DNA from: an uncultured Prevotellaceae bacterium
GTDB lineage: Bacteria; Bacteroidota; Bacteroidia; Bacteroidales; Bacteroidaceae
Direction: 5' to 3'
Assembly (NCBI GenBank): GCA_947166305.1
Contig: CAMVDV010000001.1
Coordinates: forward strand, 62,001 to 126,000
Length of the DNA: 64,000 nucleotides
This document shows, piece after piece, positions 8,141-18,765 of the stretch (position 1 is its first letter; each line of letters opens with the position of its first letter). The notes under the pieces are model-generated. The model saw nothing but the letters and a program-made list of their open reading frames with translations, searched no databases and was not told where the DNA came from. Both the position numbers and the translations under genes were made by a program.

Positions 8141-10726
8141 ATGAACTGGAAAAAGTTTCTTCCCGATGTGCTGGCCGTCGTGTTCTTCGTGGCCATCAGT
8201 GCCTTGTACTTCCTTGTGCCCATACGCGACGGGCTTGTCCTGACGGGACACGACCACACCGGAGGCGTCGGCAGTGGCGTGGAGATGGAACAGTACAAAG
8301 CCACCCACGACGGCGAGCGTACGCGCTGGACCAATACGCTCTTCTGCGGAATGCCCACTTATCAGATGAGTCCAAGCTACGGGAGCACCGACACGCTGAG
8401 CTCGCTGGAGCGTGTCTATCAGCTCGGACTTCCGGGACTTTCTGCCTATGCCGCTTATGTTTTTATGATGCTCTTGGGCTTCTACATCATGCTTCGTGCG
8501 TTCGACTTCCGCGTCTGGATGGCGGCACTCGGTGCGGTGTTGTGGGCCTTCAGCAGCTACTATTTCATCATCATCGGCGCCGGACACATCTGGAAACTGC
8601 TGACGCTTAGCTTCATTCCGCCCACCATCGGAGGCATGGTGCTGTGCTACAGAGGCAAATACCTGCTTGGAACCGTGGTGACGGGCTTCTTCACGGCGAT
8701 GCAGATTCACAGCAACCACGTCCAGATGAGCTATTACTTCCTGTTCGTCATGGGCTTGATGTCGCTCGCTTTCCTCATCGATGCCATCCGTCAGCGCACG
8801 TTTGCCCAGTGGCTCAAGGCAACGTGTCTCTTCGCCGTCGGCGGCATTCTGGGTGTATGCATCAACCTAAGCAACCTCTATCACACTTGGGAGTACAGCA
8901 AGGAAAGCATGAGGAGCAAGAGCGAACTGACGCAGAAGACGAAAGACCCTGCCGACCAAACCTCCAGCGGACTGGAGCGTAGCTACATCACCATGTGGTC
9001 GTATGGCAAGGGAGAGACGTGGACTTTGCTCGTGCCTAACGTGAAGGGCGGCGCGAGCCAAATGCTTGCCGACAACGAGACGGCCATGAAGAAGGCTCGC
9101 CAGGACTTTGCTCCCATCTATCGTGCCTTCACACAATACTGGGGCGAACAGCCAGGAACGAGCGGTCCCGTGTATGTCGGAGCCTTTGTCCTGATGCTCT
9201 TCTGGCTGGGTTTCTTCGTCGTGAAGGGTCCCATGAAATGGTGTCTTGTGGCAGCCACCGTGCTGAGCATACTCCTTTCGTGGGGAAAGAACTTCATGGG
9301 CTTCACGGACTTCTTCCTCGACTATGTGCCGATGTACGACAAGTTCCGCACCGTGGCGAGCATCCTTGTCATTGCCGAGTTCACGATTCCCTTGCTGGCG
9401 ATGCTGGCCTTGAAGGAAATCGTGACCAATCCTGACTGCCTGCGCGGACGGGAAGACCACCTCTCGCGCGTACATTATATTACTATAAGCTTCTGCCTGA
9501 CCGGTGGAATGGCATTGCTCTTCTGGCTGATGCCGGATTTGTTCTTCGGAAACTACATCTCTTCGTCCGACCAGATGTATATGCAGCAGTACGTTTCGGC
9601 CGGATACATTCCGCAGGAGATGGCCTCGCAAATCTTTGCGAACATGAGCGAGATGCGCAGGGCGATGTTCACTGCCGACGCCTTGAGGAGCTTCATCGTT
9701 GTGGCCATCGGCACGGCGTTGCTGCTGCTCTATCGCTTCGGAAAACTGAAGGCCACTCCGATGACGGCAGGCATCATCCTGCTTTGCCTCGTGGATATGT
9801 GGGGCGTGAACAAGCGTTATCTCAATGACGGAATGTTCACCCGTCCGCAGACCAACGCGCAGGCTTTCCCCGAGACGGACGCCGACAAGATGATTCTGGA
9901 GGACAAGGACAAGTATTACCGCGTGCTGAACCTCAGCGTCAGCACCTTCAACGACAATACCACCTCGTTCTATCACAAGAGCATCGGCGGATATCATCCT
10001 GCCAAGCTGCGTCGTTATCAGGAACTCATCGACGAGCATCTGCAGGGCGAGATGGGAAGAATCAGCCAGGCTGTGGCAGAAACAGGCGGACGCCTCGAGG
10101 AGTGCAATGGCGACAGCCTCTTTGCGGTGCTCAACATGCTCAACACGAAGTACGTCATCCTGCCACTGAAGGACGGACAGAAACTGCCGGTGCAGAACCC
10201 CTGGGCACAGGGCAACGGCTGGTTTGTAGAGGAAATCAAGTATGTTCCCGATGCAGACGCAGAGATCGCTGCCTTGCACGATACCGATCTCCGGAGGGTG
10301 GCTGTGGTCGGCAAGCAGTTCGAGGACATTCTCGGAAACGTAGAAAAAGCTCCTGCTGACTCTACCTTCGAGGGTGAGAATCTCGAGGCATGGAGGGTCG
10401 AACTGACCAGCTACGAGGCCAATCGCCTGTCGTACAAGGTGAAGAGTCAGAAGGGCGGCATCGTTGTCTTCAGCGAAATCTACTATCCCGGCTGGACGTG
10501 TACGGTCGATGGTCAGCCCACCGACATCGCCCGAGCCAATTATGTGCTGCGTGCCATCAAGGTGCCGGCAGGCGAGCATGAGGTCGTCATGACCTTCGAT
10601 CCGCAGACAGTACACCTCACCGAGGCCATAGCCTACGGCGCTTTGGCAGTGCTCGGCCTGATGGTTGCAGCGCTGCTGGCAATGGGCTTCTACAGGAGAA
10701 GAAGGAATGCCGGCAGCGAGGCGTGA
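8141..10726 (+). CDS. YfhO family multi-spanning membrane protein
   Basis: An 861-residue integral membrane protein with many hydrophobic helices in the first 560 residues, a large extracytoplasmic region (about 600-820) and a last helix (about 830-850) followed by a basic tail RRRRN. This matches the YfhO/DUF6044-like GT-C-fold family, which has been linked to glycosylation of envelope polymers or proteins in Firmicutes; the role in Bacteroidales is unproven. Early motifs include VLTGHDHTGGVG and RTRWTNTLFCGMPTYQ. The start at 8141 is chosen over a longer open frame because it lies just beyond the rpsO terminator and begins MNWKKFLPDVLAVVFFVAIS, a first transmembrane helix. Confidence 0.85.
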   Translation: MNWKKFLPDVLAVVFFVAISALYFLVPIRDGLVLTGHDHTGGVGSGVEMEQYKATHDGERTRWTNTLFCGMPTYQMSPSYGSTDTLSSLERVYQLGLPGLSAYAAYVFMMLLGFYIMLRAFDFRVWMAALGAVLWAFSSYYFIIIGAGHIWKLLTLSFIPPTIGGMVLCYRGKYLLGTVVTGFFTAMQIHSNHVQMSYYFLFVMGLMSLAFLIDAIRQRTFAQWLKATCLFAVGGILGVCINLSNLYHTWEYSKESMRSKSELTQKTKDPADQTSSGLERSYITMWSYGKGETWTLLVPNVKGGASQMLADNETAMKKARQDFAPIYRAFTQYWGEQPGTSGPVYVGAFVLMLFWLGFFVVKGPMKWCLVAATVLSILLSWGKNFMGFTDFFLDYVPMYDKFRTVASILVIAEFTIPLLAMLALKEIVTNPDCLRGREDHLSRVHYITISFCLTGGMALLFWLMPDLFFGNYISSSDQMYMQQYVSAGYIPQEMASQIFANMSEMRRAMFTADALRSFIVVAIGTALLLLYRFGKLKATPMTAGIILLCLVDMWGVNKRYLNDGMFTRPQTNAQAFPETDADKMILEDKDKYYRVLNLSVSTFNDNTTSFYHKSIGGYHPAKLRRYQELIDEHLQGEMGRISQAVAETGGRLEECNGDSLFAVLNMLNTKYVILPLKDGQKLPVQNPWAQGNGWFVEEIKYVPDADAEIAALHDTDLRRVAVVGKQFEDILGNVEKAPADSTFEGENLEAWRVELTSYEANRLSYKVKSQKGGIVVFSEIYYPGWTCTVDGQPTDIARANYVLRAIKVPAGEHEVVMTFDPQTVHLTEAIAYGALAVLGLMVAALLAMGFYRRRRNAGSEA

Positions 10727-10727
10727 A

Positions 10728-10837
10728 AACGTCGCGTGCGGCGATGGCAGACTTCGCGTGCGGCGACGACCATCGTCGCGTGCGACGATGCCCAACTTCG
10801 CCTGCGGCGTTTGACAGGTCGCCTTCGACGGTGTGAA
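10728..10837. repeat. 22-bp array, family A, locus 1 (4 units plus one degenerate)
   Basis: Units start at 10728, 10750, 10772, 10794 and, degenerate, 10816. The core is TCGCGTGCGGCGATGGC. It begins one base after the stop of the YfhO-type gene and lies between it and groES. Confidence 0.85.
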
Positions 10838-10862
10838 ATTTTGTCAGTCATGGCAGACAATA

Positions 10863-10896
10863 GTGCGTGTCAATTCAGTTTGGCACGCACTTTGTA
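10863..10896 (+). promoter_or_regulatory. Palindrome and sigma-54-like promoter before groES
   Basis: GTGCGTG (10863-10869) and CACGCAC (10884-10890) form a perfect inverted repeat, extended by near-matching flanks. Its right half overlaps TGGCAC-N5-TTGTA (10881-10896), close to the sigma-54 pattern TGGCAC-N5-TTGCW (the -12 GC is GT). No TAnnTTTG element is evident here. The start codon of groES is 44 bp downstream. Confidence 0.4.
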
Positions 10897-10940
10897 TATG
10901 AGAAGATGGAATGTTTAACCAATTAACACAAATAAGAGAA

Positions 10941-11213
10941 ATGAACGTAAAACCATTGGCAGACCGCGTGCTCATTGAGCCCGCTCCTGCAGAGACTAAG
11001 ACAGTAGGCGGCATCATTATCCCCGACACCGCTAAGGAGAAACCCTTGAAGGGCACCATCGTGGCCGTAGGCCAAGGCACGAAGGACGAGGAAATGGTCC
11101 TCAAGACAGGCGACGAAGTGCTCTACGGCAAGTACGCCGGCACCGAACTCGAACTGGAGGGCAAGAAGTATCTCATCATGCGTCAGAGCGACGTCGTGGC
11201 AATCATCTCGTGA
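10941..11213 (+). CDS. groES: Co-chaperonin GroES
   Basis: Heptameric lid of the GroEL folding chamber in the cytoplasm. The 90-residue protein starts at [14 protein letters not shown]; an in-frame ATG 30 bp upstream gives a non-conserved extension and is rejected. The mobile loop [16 protein letters not shown] and the strand [23 protein letters not shown] are typical. groEL follows after 67 bp in the same operon. The upstream palindrome at 10863-10890 is a candidate stress-response control site. Confidence 0.97.
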   Translation: MNVKPLADRVLIEPAPAETKTVGGIIIPDTAKEKPLKGTIVAVGQGTKDEEMVLKTGDEVLYGKYAGTELELEGKKYLIMRQSDVVAIIS

Positions 11214-11247
11214 ATCAAAGGCTCGTAATAACGTGATAACGAAATAA

Positions 11248-12912
<1,665 letters not shown>

Positions 12913-12961
12913 TGCCCGAAAGCTTCTTCTTTTCAAAAGAAGAAAAGGAATAATAAGGAGA

Positions 12962-13001
12962 GAAGCCGCTTCGTCTGAAATAAGTCGAAGCGGCTCTTTC
13001 T
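12962..13001 (+). terminator. Rho-independent terminator of groESL
   Basis: Ten-bp stem AGCCGCTTCG (12964-12973) with CGAAGCGGCT (12986-12995), 12-nt loop, followed by CTTTCTGT. Confidence 0.8.
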
Positions 13002-13076
13002 GTGTTCTCAGAAAACAAAACTAAATGCAAAACTTCACACAATATCATGCCAAATGTGAAAAAACTCTGCAAAACG

Positions 13077-13108
13077 TTTGGCGGTTTGGATAAATGTCCC
13101 TAACTTTG
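13077..13108 (+). promoter_or_regulatory. Bacteroidetes-type promoter, both elements present
   Basis: TTTG at 13077-13080, a 20-bp spacer, and TAACTTTG at 13101-13108. It lies 48 bp before the InlB-repeat gene. Confidence 0.75.
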
Positions 13109-13156
13109 TAGCGGAAAAAACTAATTAATTTCATATTAACCATAAACTAAAACACT

Positions 13157-15034
13157 ATGAAAAAGATTTTCTCTCTTATTTCGATGTTTATGATTTGCCT
13201 GTGTGGCATGGCTGCCGACGACGCTACCACCTTGCAGGAGAACCATCACATCTACCCGACTGCTGACGTTGAAGTCGTTCAGTCCGGTGCTTTGGCAACG
13301 TTCTATCTGAACATGATTAACAAGCGCAACCCCATCTCAACATGGAATTGCGACATTGCCCTGCCCGAGGGATTCACCTTCAGCGAGGTTGCTGCCTACG
13401 AAGAAGGCGGTCGCTACCCCGAAGGATACAATGCCAGCATTACTGCTACGCCCAACGACAACGGCAGCGTCACTATCAGTTGCACTGGTGCTGACGGCAT
13501 CGCAATTGCCGCTGGCGACGGCGCTGTGGCAGTTGTCACTGTCAACATCGACGCAAGCGTTGCCCCCGGACAGTACGACATTAAGGTGCTGAAGGGTACC
13601 TCTGTGCTTGAAACTCCCGACGGAACAATGTTCACCTACAACCTCAACGACAAGGTTCTCTCTTGGACGGTTGAGCAGGGCACAGTCGTTGAGACCTACA
13701 ATGCCATTTTCTACCTTGAGGAGGGCGATGAGGAAGCCTACGACGTGGAAGAAGTTGAGGTTGGCGCAGCCATTCCTACTCCCGACGATCCCACTAAGGA
13801 AGGCTACACCTTCACTGGCTGGGCTCCCGAGATTCCTGCCGAAATGCCCGCAGAGAACCTGACGTTTGTGGCTCAGTGGCAGGTGAACACCTACAACGTC
13901 ATCTACATGGTTGACGGCGAAGAGTACCAGGTTGTGCCCACAGAGTACGGGGCAACTATCGAACTGATTGAAGAACCTACGAGGGAAGGCTATGACTTCT
14001 CCGGCTGGAGCGGAATGCCCGAAACGATGACGATGCCTGCTGCCGACGTTACCATCACCGGCACGTTCTCTGCTCACTACTACAGCACAGAGTTCTACCT
14101 TGAAGAAGGCGGCGAGCTCTACTCAGGCCAGGAAGTTGCCTTTGGCGAGCCTCTCATCGTTCCCGAAGACCCCACGAAGGAAGGCTACACCTTCGTCGGC
14201 TGGGAGCCTGCCATCCCCGAGACTATGCCTGCACACGACATGACGTTCGTGGCTCAGTGGGAGGTTGCCACCTATACTCTTGCCTTCATTATCGACGGTG
14301 AGGTCATTTGGAGCGACAACGTGGCCTTCGGTTCTCCCATCGTCGTGCCCGACGTTCCCGAGAAGGAAGGTTATGTATTCGACGGCTGGATAGAGGAGAT
14401 TCCCGAGACGATGCCCGCCGGCGAGGTTATCATCAACGGTACTTACAGGGCTGTTGCTGAGTTCATCACCTTCACCGACTCTTACATGATGTTCAGCAGC
14501 GACAAGAGTCTCGACTTCACCGACAGCGCAGTGAAGGCATACGTTGCCACTGGCTACAACACCAGACTCAACATCGCCCTGCTCGAGCAGGTGGATGTTG
14601 TTCCTGCCGGCACGGGTGTCATGCTCATCGCTGAGCCTGGCACATACACCGTTCCTTTCTGCGAGGTTCAAGACGTGCCTGTTCCAGAGACAAACCTCTT
14701 CGTGGCTGTCCTGACCGAGTCGGGTGAAAACTGGACGGTTTACCCGGGTACCGATACGAGCTACAACTATGTCTTCAATGCCGAGTCGAAGGACTTCGAT
14801 CGTCTTGTAGAGAGCGTCGATATGCCCAACAAGTCTGCTTATCTGCAGCTGAGCGTCGACGAGGTTAGCGACCAGAACGCTGCCGTTCGCTTCAGTCTGT
14901 TCGACCGCACCACTGGCATCAAGTCCATCGAGACCACAGCCCAGGGCGAGGCAATCTACGACCTCCAGGGCCGCCGCGTAAGCAATGCCACGAAGGGCAT
15001 CTACATCATCGGTGGCAAGAAGGTGCTCCGCTAA
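13157..15034 (+). CDS. InlB B-repeat secreted protein with T9SS-like tail
   Basis: Predicted secreted protein of 625 residues. Signal peptide about 1-20 (MKKIFSLISMFMICLCGMAA). Residues 35-165 form a beta-sandwich that looks cohesin-like (ATFYLNMINKRNP... GDGAVAVVTVNID). Four InlB B-repeats (Listeria-Bacteroides repeat) follow, about 184-423, each with PTKEGYTFTGWAPEIPxxMP or a variant. The C-terminal 35 residues, with AIYDLQGRRVSNATKGIYII and ending KKVLR, match the short T9SS tail common in Prevotella-like proteins. It stands alone between a clear promoter and a strong terminator. Its ligand is unknown. Confidence 0.85.
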   Translation: MKKIFSLISMFMICLCGMAADDATTLQENHHIYPTADVEVVQSGALATFYLNMINKRNPISTWNCDIALPEGFTFSEVAAYEEGGRYPEGYNASITATPNDNGSVTISCTGADGIAIAAGDGAVAVVTVNIDASVAPGQYDIKVLKGTSVLETPDGTMFTYNLNDKVLSWTVEQGTVVETYNAIFYLEEGDEEAYDVEEVEVGAAIPTPDDPTKEGYTFTGWAPEIPAEMPAENLTFVAQWQVNTYNVIYMVDGEEYQVVPTEYGATIELIEEPTREGYDFSGWSGMPETMTMPAADVTITGTFSAHYYSTEFYLEEGGELYSGQEVAFGEPLIVPEDPTKEGYTFVGWEPAIPETMPAHDMTFVAQWEVATYTLAFIIDGEVIWSDNVAFGSPIVVPDVPEKEGYVFDGWIEEIPETMPAGEVIINGTYRAVAEFITFTDSYMMFSSDKSLDFTDSAVKAYVATGYNTRLNIALLEQVDVVPAGTGVMLIAEPGTYTVPFCEVQDVPVPETNLFVAVLTESGENWTVYPGTDTSYNYVFNAESKDFDRLVESVDMPNKSAYLQLSVDEVSDQNAAVRFSLFDRTTGIKSIETTAQGEAIYDLQGRRVSNATKGIYIIGGKKVLR

Positions 15035-15075
15035 ACCACAGGCGGCAGTCCTGCTGACTGCCCGACCCATTCCCC

Positions 15076-15110
15076 AGTCGGCACGCTGATTCAGCGTGCC
15101 GACTTTTTTT
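15076..15110 (+). terminator. Strong rho-independent terminator
   Basis: Thirteen-bp perfect stem AGTCGGCACGCTG / CAGCGTGCCGACT with a 3-nt loop (15089-15091), followed by seven T residues. It ends the InlB-repeat gene. Confidence 0.92.
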
Positions 15111-15111
15111 G

Positions 15112-15199
15112 TCTGCTCTGATAGGAATTTATGTCTGCTTCGAGAGGAATTTATGTATGCTTCTAATGGAATTTATGCCTGCTTCGTCAGATTGTTTGC
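15112..15199. repeat. 22-bp array, family C (4 units, 88 bp)
   Basis: Units start at 15112, 15134, 15156 and 15178. The first three share TCTGCTNNNANNGGAATTTATG-like sequence (core GGAATTTATG); the fourth keeps only CTGCTTCG. Confidence 0.75.
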
Positions 15200-15244
15200 C
15201 GTGGGAAGTTGCCAGAAACCCTACAGGGTTTTCGTTGCTGCATG

Positions 15245-15310
15245 ATGATGCAGCAATTGCTTATACATGATGCAGCAATTGCATCGTCATGATGCTGCAA
15301 TGAACACGGC
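15245..15310. repeat. 22-bp array, family E, second locus (3 units)
   Basis: Units start at 15245, 15267 and 15289 with core ATGATGCAGCAATTGC. It is the reverse-complement form of the array at 4555-4642. Confidence 0.8.
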
Positions 15311-15530
15311 GTGCGGTGTTGGGAGATTCGGTCTGCCGTGTCCCTCATAATGGCGCACGCTGGTTTCTCTCGGAATGCAAATTATTGCTGTCAGGGGAAA
15401 TGTCTTTGTGCCAGAATGGCGGCTTTCAATTGCTGATGGTATGCGTATGGAAGTTCTGTCATTCAAAGGTACTCCAAGCCCCCCTGCCCCCTTTTGGGGG
15501 AGGGAGCGGGGAGAGGGGGGCTGTTTTGCC

Positions 15531-15758
15531 TGTAGGGACGCGCCGTGGCGCGTCCGTCATCTGCGACATATCCTTATTTGTCGTATCTTCGCTGCGTACG
15601 TTATCTGCAAAATATCCTCATCTGCCGCATCTTCGCAGCGTACGCCATCTGCGAAATATCTTCATTTGCCGTGTCTTCGCAGCGTCCGTCATCTGCGAAA
15701 TGTCCTCATTTGCTGTGTCTTCGCAGCGTACGCGGACGCGCCACGGCGCGTCCCTACA
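15531..15758. mobile_element. 228-bp MITE-like element with perfect 25-bp terminal inverted repeats
   Basis: Ends 15531-15555 (begins TGTAGGGACGCGCCGTGG) and 15734-15758 are perfect reverse complements. The interior is four tandem 44-bp units starting at 15559, 15603, 15647 and 15691. Each 44-mer is itself two roughly 22-bp halves in inverted orientation (CTGCGAA... TTCGCAG). No transposase is encoded. Shorter relatives lie at 37913-38002 and 48769-48861. Confidence 0.8.
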
Positions 15759-15842
15759 AGGAGAGTACGACATGGCCTCTGATGTAATAGTGTTCTTTTA
15801 GCGGACAGCAATAATTGCAAGTATGAGACAGAACGCTGGATA

Positions 15843-15930
15843 GTTGTTCCTGACACCTGGAAGTGTTGGCTCCAAATTGTTGATGGGTTGTTCTTGACGC
15901 TCGCAAAGGTTGGCTCCTAATGGTGCTGTC
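15843..15930. repeat. 22-bp array, family J (4 units, 88 bp)
   Basis: Units start at 15843, 15865, 15887 and 15909. Units 1 and 3 begin GTTGTTCYTGAC; units 2 and 4 begin GTTGGCTCC. The alternation gives a 44-bp super-period. Confidence 0.8.
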
Positions 15931-15973
15931 CCTCCCTGGGTTCTGGCGGGCTTTGCCTTTGGAACTGAACGAA

Positions 15974-16017
15974 AGAAAAACTCCCGCCGAGGTTCTGTGC
16001 TGAACCTGGCGGGAGCT
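15974..16017 (-). terminator. Terminator of the gld operon
   Basis: On the minus strand a stem CTCCCGCC..AGGTT / AACCT..GGCGGGAG (plus-strand arms 15981-15994 and 16003-16015) is followed by a run of five T residues (15976-15980). It lies 25 bp beyond the gldN stop. Confidence 0.8.
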
Positions 16018-16041
16018 TTTGCTGTGGGTGCTGACTTGCGT

Positions 16042-17115
16042 TTATCTTCTCTGTCTGCGTGCGCTGACGCGTGGTGCTTCGCTTGCAGAGGATTCGCTCT
16101 TTTCCTTCTTGGCCGAGCCGGAGGAGGCTGGGGCGCTCTTCTCCTTGGCTGCCTTGTTCTTGCGCCCGAAGAGTAGTCCCTTGGTGCTCTTCTTCTCCTT
16201 GGCCATGGCTTTCTCTGCCTCCAGACTGTCCTTCTTTGTCGTGTCGGGCAGGAAGCCGTCGCCCCAGACGTTCTTCTTGAAGTCGTCGATTTGCTTCTCG
16301 ATGCGCTTCTGCTCGGCCACCATGTCGCTGTCGGTGGGGCAGTAGTTGCGCAGCACCTTGCCTTGCATGTTGTTGGTCTTGTAGATGGTTCCTTCGTATC
16401 GGTTCATGGTGAAGAAGTCGTCGGCCGTCATGTTTGTGACGTTGTTGAGGTCGCTTGGCATCATGGGAAGCTTTGCGAGCCATGGTGCCACGTCGTCGTA
16501 CTTGACCCAGAAGAGTGGGTAGGGCGTGGCTTCGGTGGAGAATTCGTCGGCTCCTCGCATGAGGATGGGGCAGATGGCTGTCACCTTGGTGCGGAAGACG
16601 CCTGTGCGCTGGTCCATGTAGATGCTCTCCTTGATGTAGTAGCGTGTGGCTTCTGCGCTCGGCACGTCGCTGTCGGCCACGTGCAGCTTGCCGCCTTGGT
16701 CCTCATAGTAGATGCCGTAGCGCTCGAGCATGTCCTTCACGGGCATTTTGTCCTTTTCGTCGAACGACTCGTTGCCGTCGAGCTTGTAGGTGTAGGCTGT
16801 GACGCGACCCGTGAGGATGAGGCGGAAGAGGTAGGTGAAGAGGTTCACCTGCTTGCCCATGGGCTCCACGGGATAGTACATCGGCGCGTTCTTGTCCTTC
16901 GTCAGGTCGAGCTGTCGGTAGATGTCGCGCTTCCAGACCACGTCTTCGGGCATGGCATCCGTGATGGGGAACATGAGCGATGCACGGTCGGTGGCAGAGG
17001 TTTTGCCCGTCTGCTCTGTCTTGTCGGGAGTCTGGACTCTTCGCTTTGCCGGCTGAGCCTGTGCTGCACTTGCCGCCAGAAGCGTGACCGCGATGAGAGA
17101 AAGTATGCGATTCAT
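16042..17115 (-). CDS. gldN: T9SS/gliding motility protein GldN (PorN)
   Basis: Periplasmic component of the type IX secretion system; with GldK it forms rings beneath the outer membrane. The 357-residue protein has a signal peptide (MNRILSLIAVTLLAASAAQA), then the GldN domain with ITDAMPEDVVWKRDIYRQLDL, GIYYEDQGGKLHVADSDVPS and KESIYMDQRTGVFRTKV. The C-terminal 80 residues are low-complexity and rich in Lys, Ser and Ala (GLLFGRKNKAAKEKSAPASS), ending in RRQRR. It is the last gene of the operon, 65 bp after gldM, and is followed by a terminator. Confidence 0.92.
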   Translation of the reverse strand: MNRILSLIAVTLLAASAAQAQPAKRRVQTPDKTEQTGKTSATDRASLMFPITDAMPEDVVWKRDIYRQLDLTKDKNAPMYYPVEPMGKQVNLFTYLFRLILTGRVTAYTYKLDGNESFDEKDKMPVKDMLERYGIYYEDQGGKLHVADSDVPSAEATRYYIKESIYMDQRTGVFRTKVTAICPILMRGADEFSTEATPYPLFWVKYDDVAPWLAKLPMMPSDLNNVTNMTADDFFTMNRYEGTIYKTNNMQGKVLRNYCPTDSDMVAEQKRIEKQIDDFKKNVWGDGFLPDTTKKDSLEAEKAMAKEKKSTKGLLFGRKNKAAKEKSAPASSGSAKKEKSESSASEAPRVSARRQRR

Positions 17116-17180
17116 AGCTATTGTGTTTCTAAGTTTCGTTGTGACGTTATTTCGTTATGGCGTTTTGTCGCAGAGGTTTC

Positions 17181-18746
17181 TTATTTGATGATGACTTCCA
17201 TGACGCCGTTGAGCGTGCGCTCTATGCCGTCGGGACCCGTGGCGTGGATGTCTCTGATGAAGAGATGCTTGTTGCGAGCCAGGCCGCGCATCTGCGCCTT
17301 CTGCTGGTCGGAGAACTTGTTGCCGTTGCTCTTGTAGGGCACGGCATTGCCCATTGCGTCGAAGAGGAGCATCTCGAAGCTGTTCACGCGGAAGGCAATG
17401 TTGAGCAATCCGTCGTCGATGGCAGCGCCGATGCCTTCGGTGCCCATGAGAATCTGCTTGGAGAGTCCGCCACCCGTGAAGTGCTCCTCGCCGCCACCCT
17501 CGGCAGCGTAGGCGATGAAGGCCGTCGGGTCGGGCAACTTGCGCACGCGGAACGTGAACTTACCCATCTCCTGTACGCGCCCTTCGCTCTCGGCTGAGAC
17601 GGTGATGACGGCCTCTGTGCCGGGTGTCGTCGGGCGGGCTATGTATTTGCCTTCACCCTTCTGCTCGAAGCTTCCGCCTGTCATGCTCACGCGCAGTTTG
17701 CTGCTCGGTATGCCGGGCACGCTGACGCTCATAGGGTTGTCGTAGCCTGCATAGAGCACGTTCATGATGTCGGCACTGACCGTTGCGCTCGGTGCCACCA
17801 CGCTGTACTTCTGCGAGAAGTCGCGGCGCACCTTTTCGCCCGAGCCGTTCAGCATCTCGATGTATCCGCTGAAGGTGAAGTCGCCAGTCTTGGAGCATAC
17901 CGTCTCATAGTATCCTTTGTCGCTCTGAATCTGCCTGCCGCCGATGTAGATGGTCGGGCGGCGCGTGGTGTCGACGGCTGCCATGATGATTTGTGCGCTG
18001 AAGCGTCCGCCCTGCACCACCGTCACCGCGTTGGGGATGACGTAGGCGTTGAGCTGGTTGACGCGGATGTCCTTCACGTCGACGTTGCTGATGAGGTTGT
18101 GCAACACCTCGCCCTCAGCGTAGCGCACGTCGTTCTGCAACTTCGTGAGCAACGTTGCGGCAGCAACCGTGGGCACGTTCTCGAAGGAATACTCCTGCCA
18201 GTTCTTGCCCAGAATCTTTGCCTTGGTGGGCACTTCGGTGGCAAGGTTGCTGGCGATGATTTCCCTCTTCTCCTTGTCGGTCACCATCTTCACGATGCGT
18301 TCGCGGTAGCTGTTGATGGCATTGTAGAGTTCCTTGCCGCGGCCGGTGCCCGGGGCAAGCATCACCTGCGTGCTGGCTTCCAGGTCTTCGCGGTTCTGGA
18401 TATTGTCGACGTCGGCATCCTTACCGTCGCTCTTGCGGACGATGGCTTCCTTCAGCTCTTCGGCAAGGTTGTAGAGCGAGTCGCTCATGCCACGCACATA
18501 TTGCGCCTTCTCGTACCACTCCTTCACCTTCGCAGGGTTGCTCTTCATCTGCTGTTCGAAGGTGCTGTAGATGCCCATGTTCGACTTAGAGGCATTCTCA
18601 GTACTCTTCTTCAGCCCGTCGGCCACAAGCGAGAAACCATTCAGTACATCGCTCGACACATTCAGTGCAAGCATGGCCAGCAAGACCAGGTACATCAGGT
18701 TTATCATCTTCTGACGTGGGGATATCCTTTTCTTCTTTATAGGCAT
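17181..18746 (-). CDS. gldM: T9SS/gliding motor protein GldM (PorM)
   Basis: Inner-membrane-anchored shaft of the T9SS/gliding motor. It spans the periplasm and couples proton-driven rotation of GldLM to the outer-membrane ring. The 521-residue protein begins with SPRQKMINLMYLVLLAMLALNVSS, a single N-terminal transmembrane helix (about 12-33). The periplasmic remainder carries GldM domain features such as YSFENVPTVAAATLLTKLQNDVRYAE and FSAQIIMAAVDTTRRPTIYI. It lies 105 bp after gldL; that gap is filled by a nine-unit 9-bp repeat. Confidence 0.95.
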   Translation of the reverse strand: MPIKKKRISPRQKMINLMYLVLLAMLALNVSSDVLNGFSLVADGLKKSTENASKSNMGIYSTFEQQMKSNPAKVKEWYEKAQYVRGMSDSLYNLAEELKEAIVRKSDGKDADVDNIQNREDLEASTQVMLAPGTGRGKELYNAINSYRERIVKMVTDKEKREIIASNLATEVPTKAKILGKNWQEYSFENVPTVAAATLLTKLQNDVRYAEGEVLHNLISNVDVKDIRVNQLNAYVIPNAVTVVQGGRFSAQIIMAAVDTTRRPTIYIGGRQIQSDKGYYETVCSKTGDFTFSGYIEMLNGSGEKVRRDFSQKYSVVAPSATVSADIMNVLYAGYDNPMSVSVPGIPSSKLRVSMTGGSFEQKGEGKYIARPTTPGTEAVITVSAESEGRVQEMGKFTFRVRKLPDPTAFIAYAAEGGGEEHFTGGGLSKQILMGTEGIGAAIDDGLLNIAFRVNSFEMLLFDAMGNAVPYKSNGNKFSDQQKAQMRGLARNKHLFIRDIHATGPDGIERTLNGVMEVIIK

Positions 18747-18765
18747 TGCTTTGTTGCTTTCTTAG

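Larger units (their letters stand above)
15105..15975. other. Repeat cluster between convergent genes
   Basis: About 870 bp without a credible gene. Open frames here cross tandem repeats in several phases and are artefacts. In order it holds a 22-bp array (15112-15199), a second 22-bp array (15245-15310), a G-rich/C-rich palindrome (about 15474-15522), a terminal-inverted-repeat element with 44-bp repeats (15531-15758), one copy of TTTTAGCGGACAGC (about 15797-15810, also found at 58697-59066), and a third 22-bp array (15843-15930). Confidence 0.8.

Noticed and set aside
15559..15734. CRISPR-like look of the 44-bp repeats and of the 22-bp arrays
   Set aside because: There are no unique spacers between units and no cas genes in the window; these are simple tandem repeats.
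15316..15801. Three overlapping plus-strand frames across the repeat cluster
   Set aside because: They run through tandem 44-bp units, which shift phase and keep all frames open; no conserved protein features.
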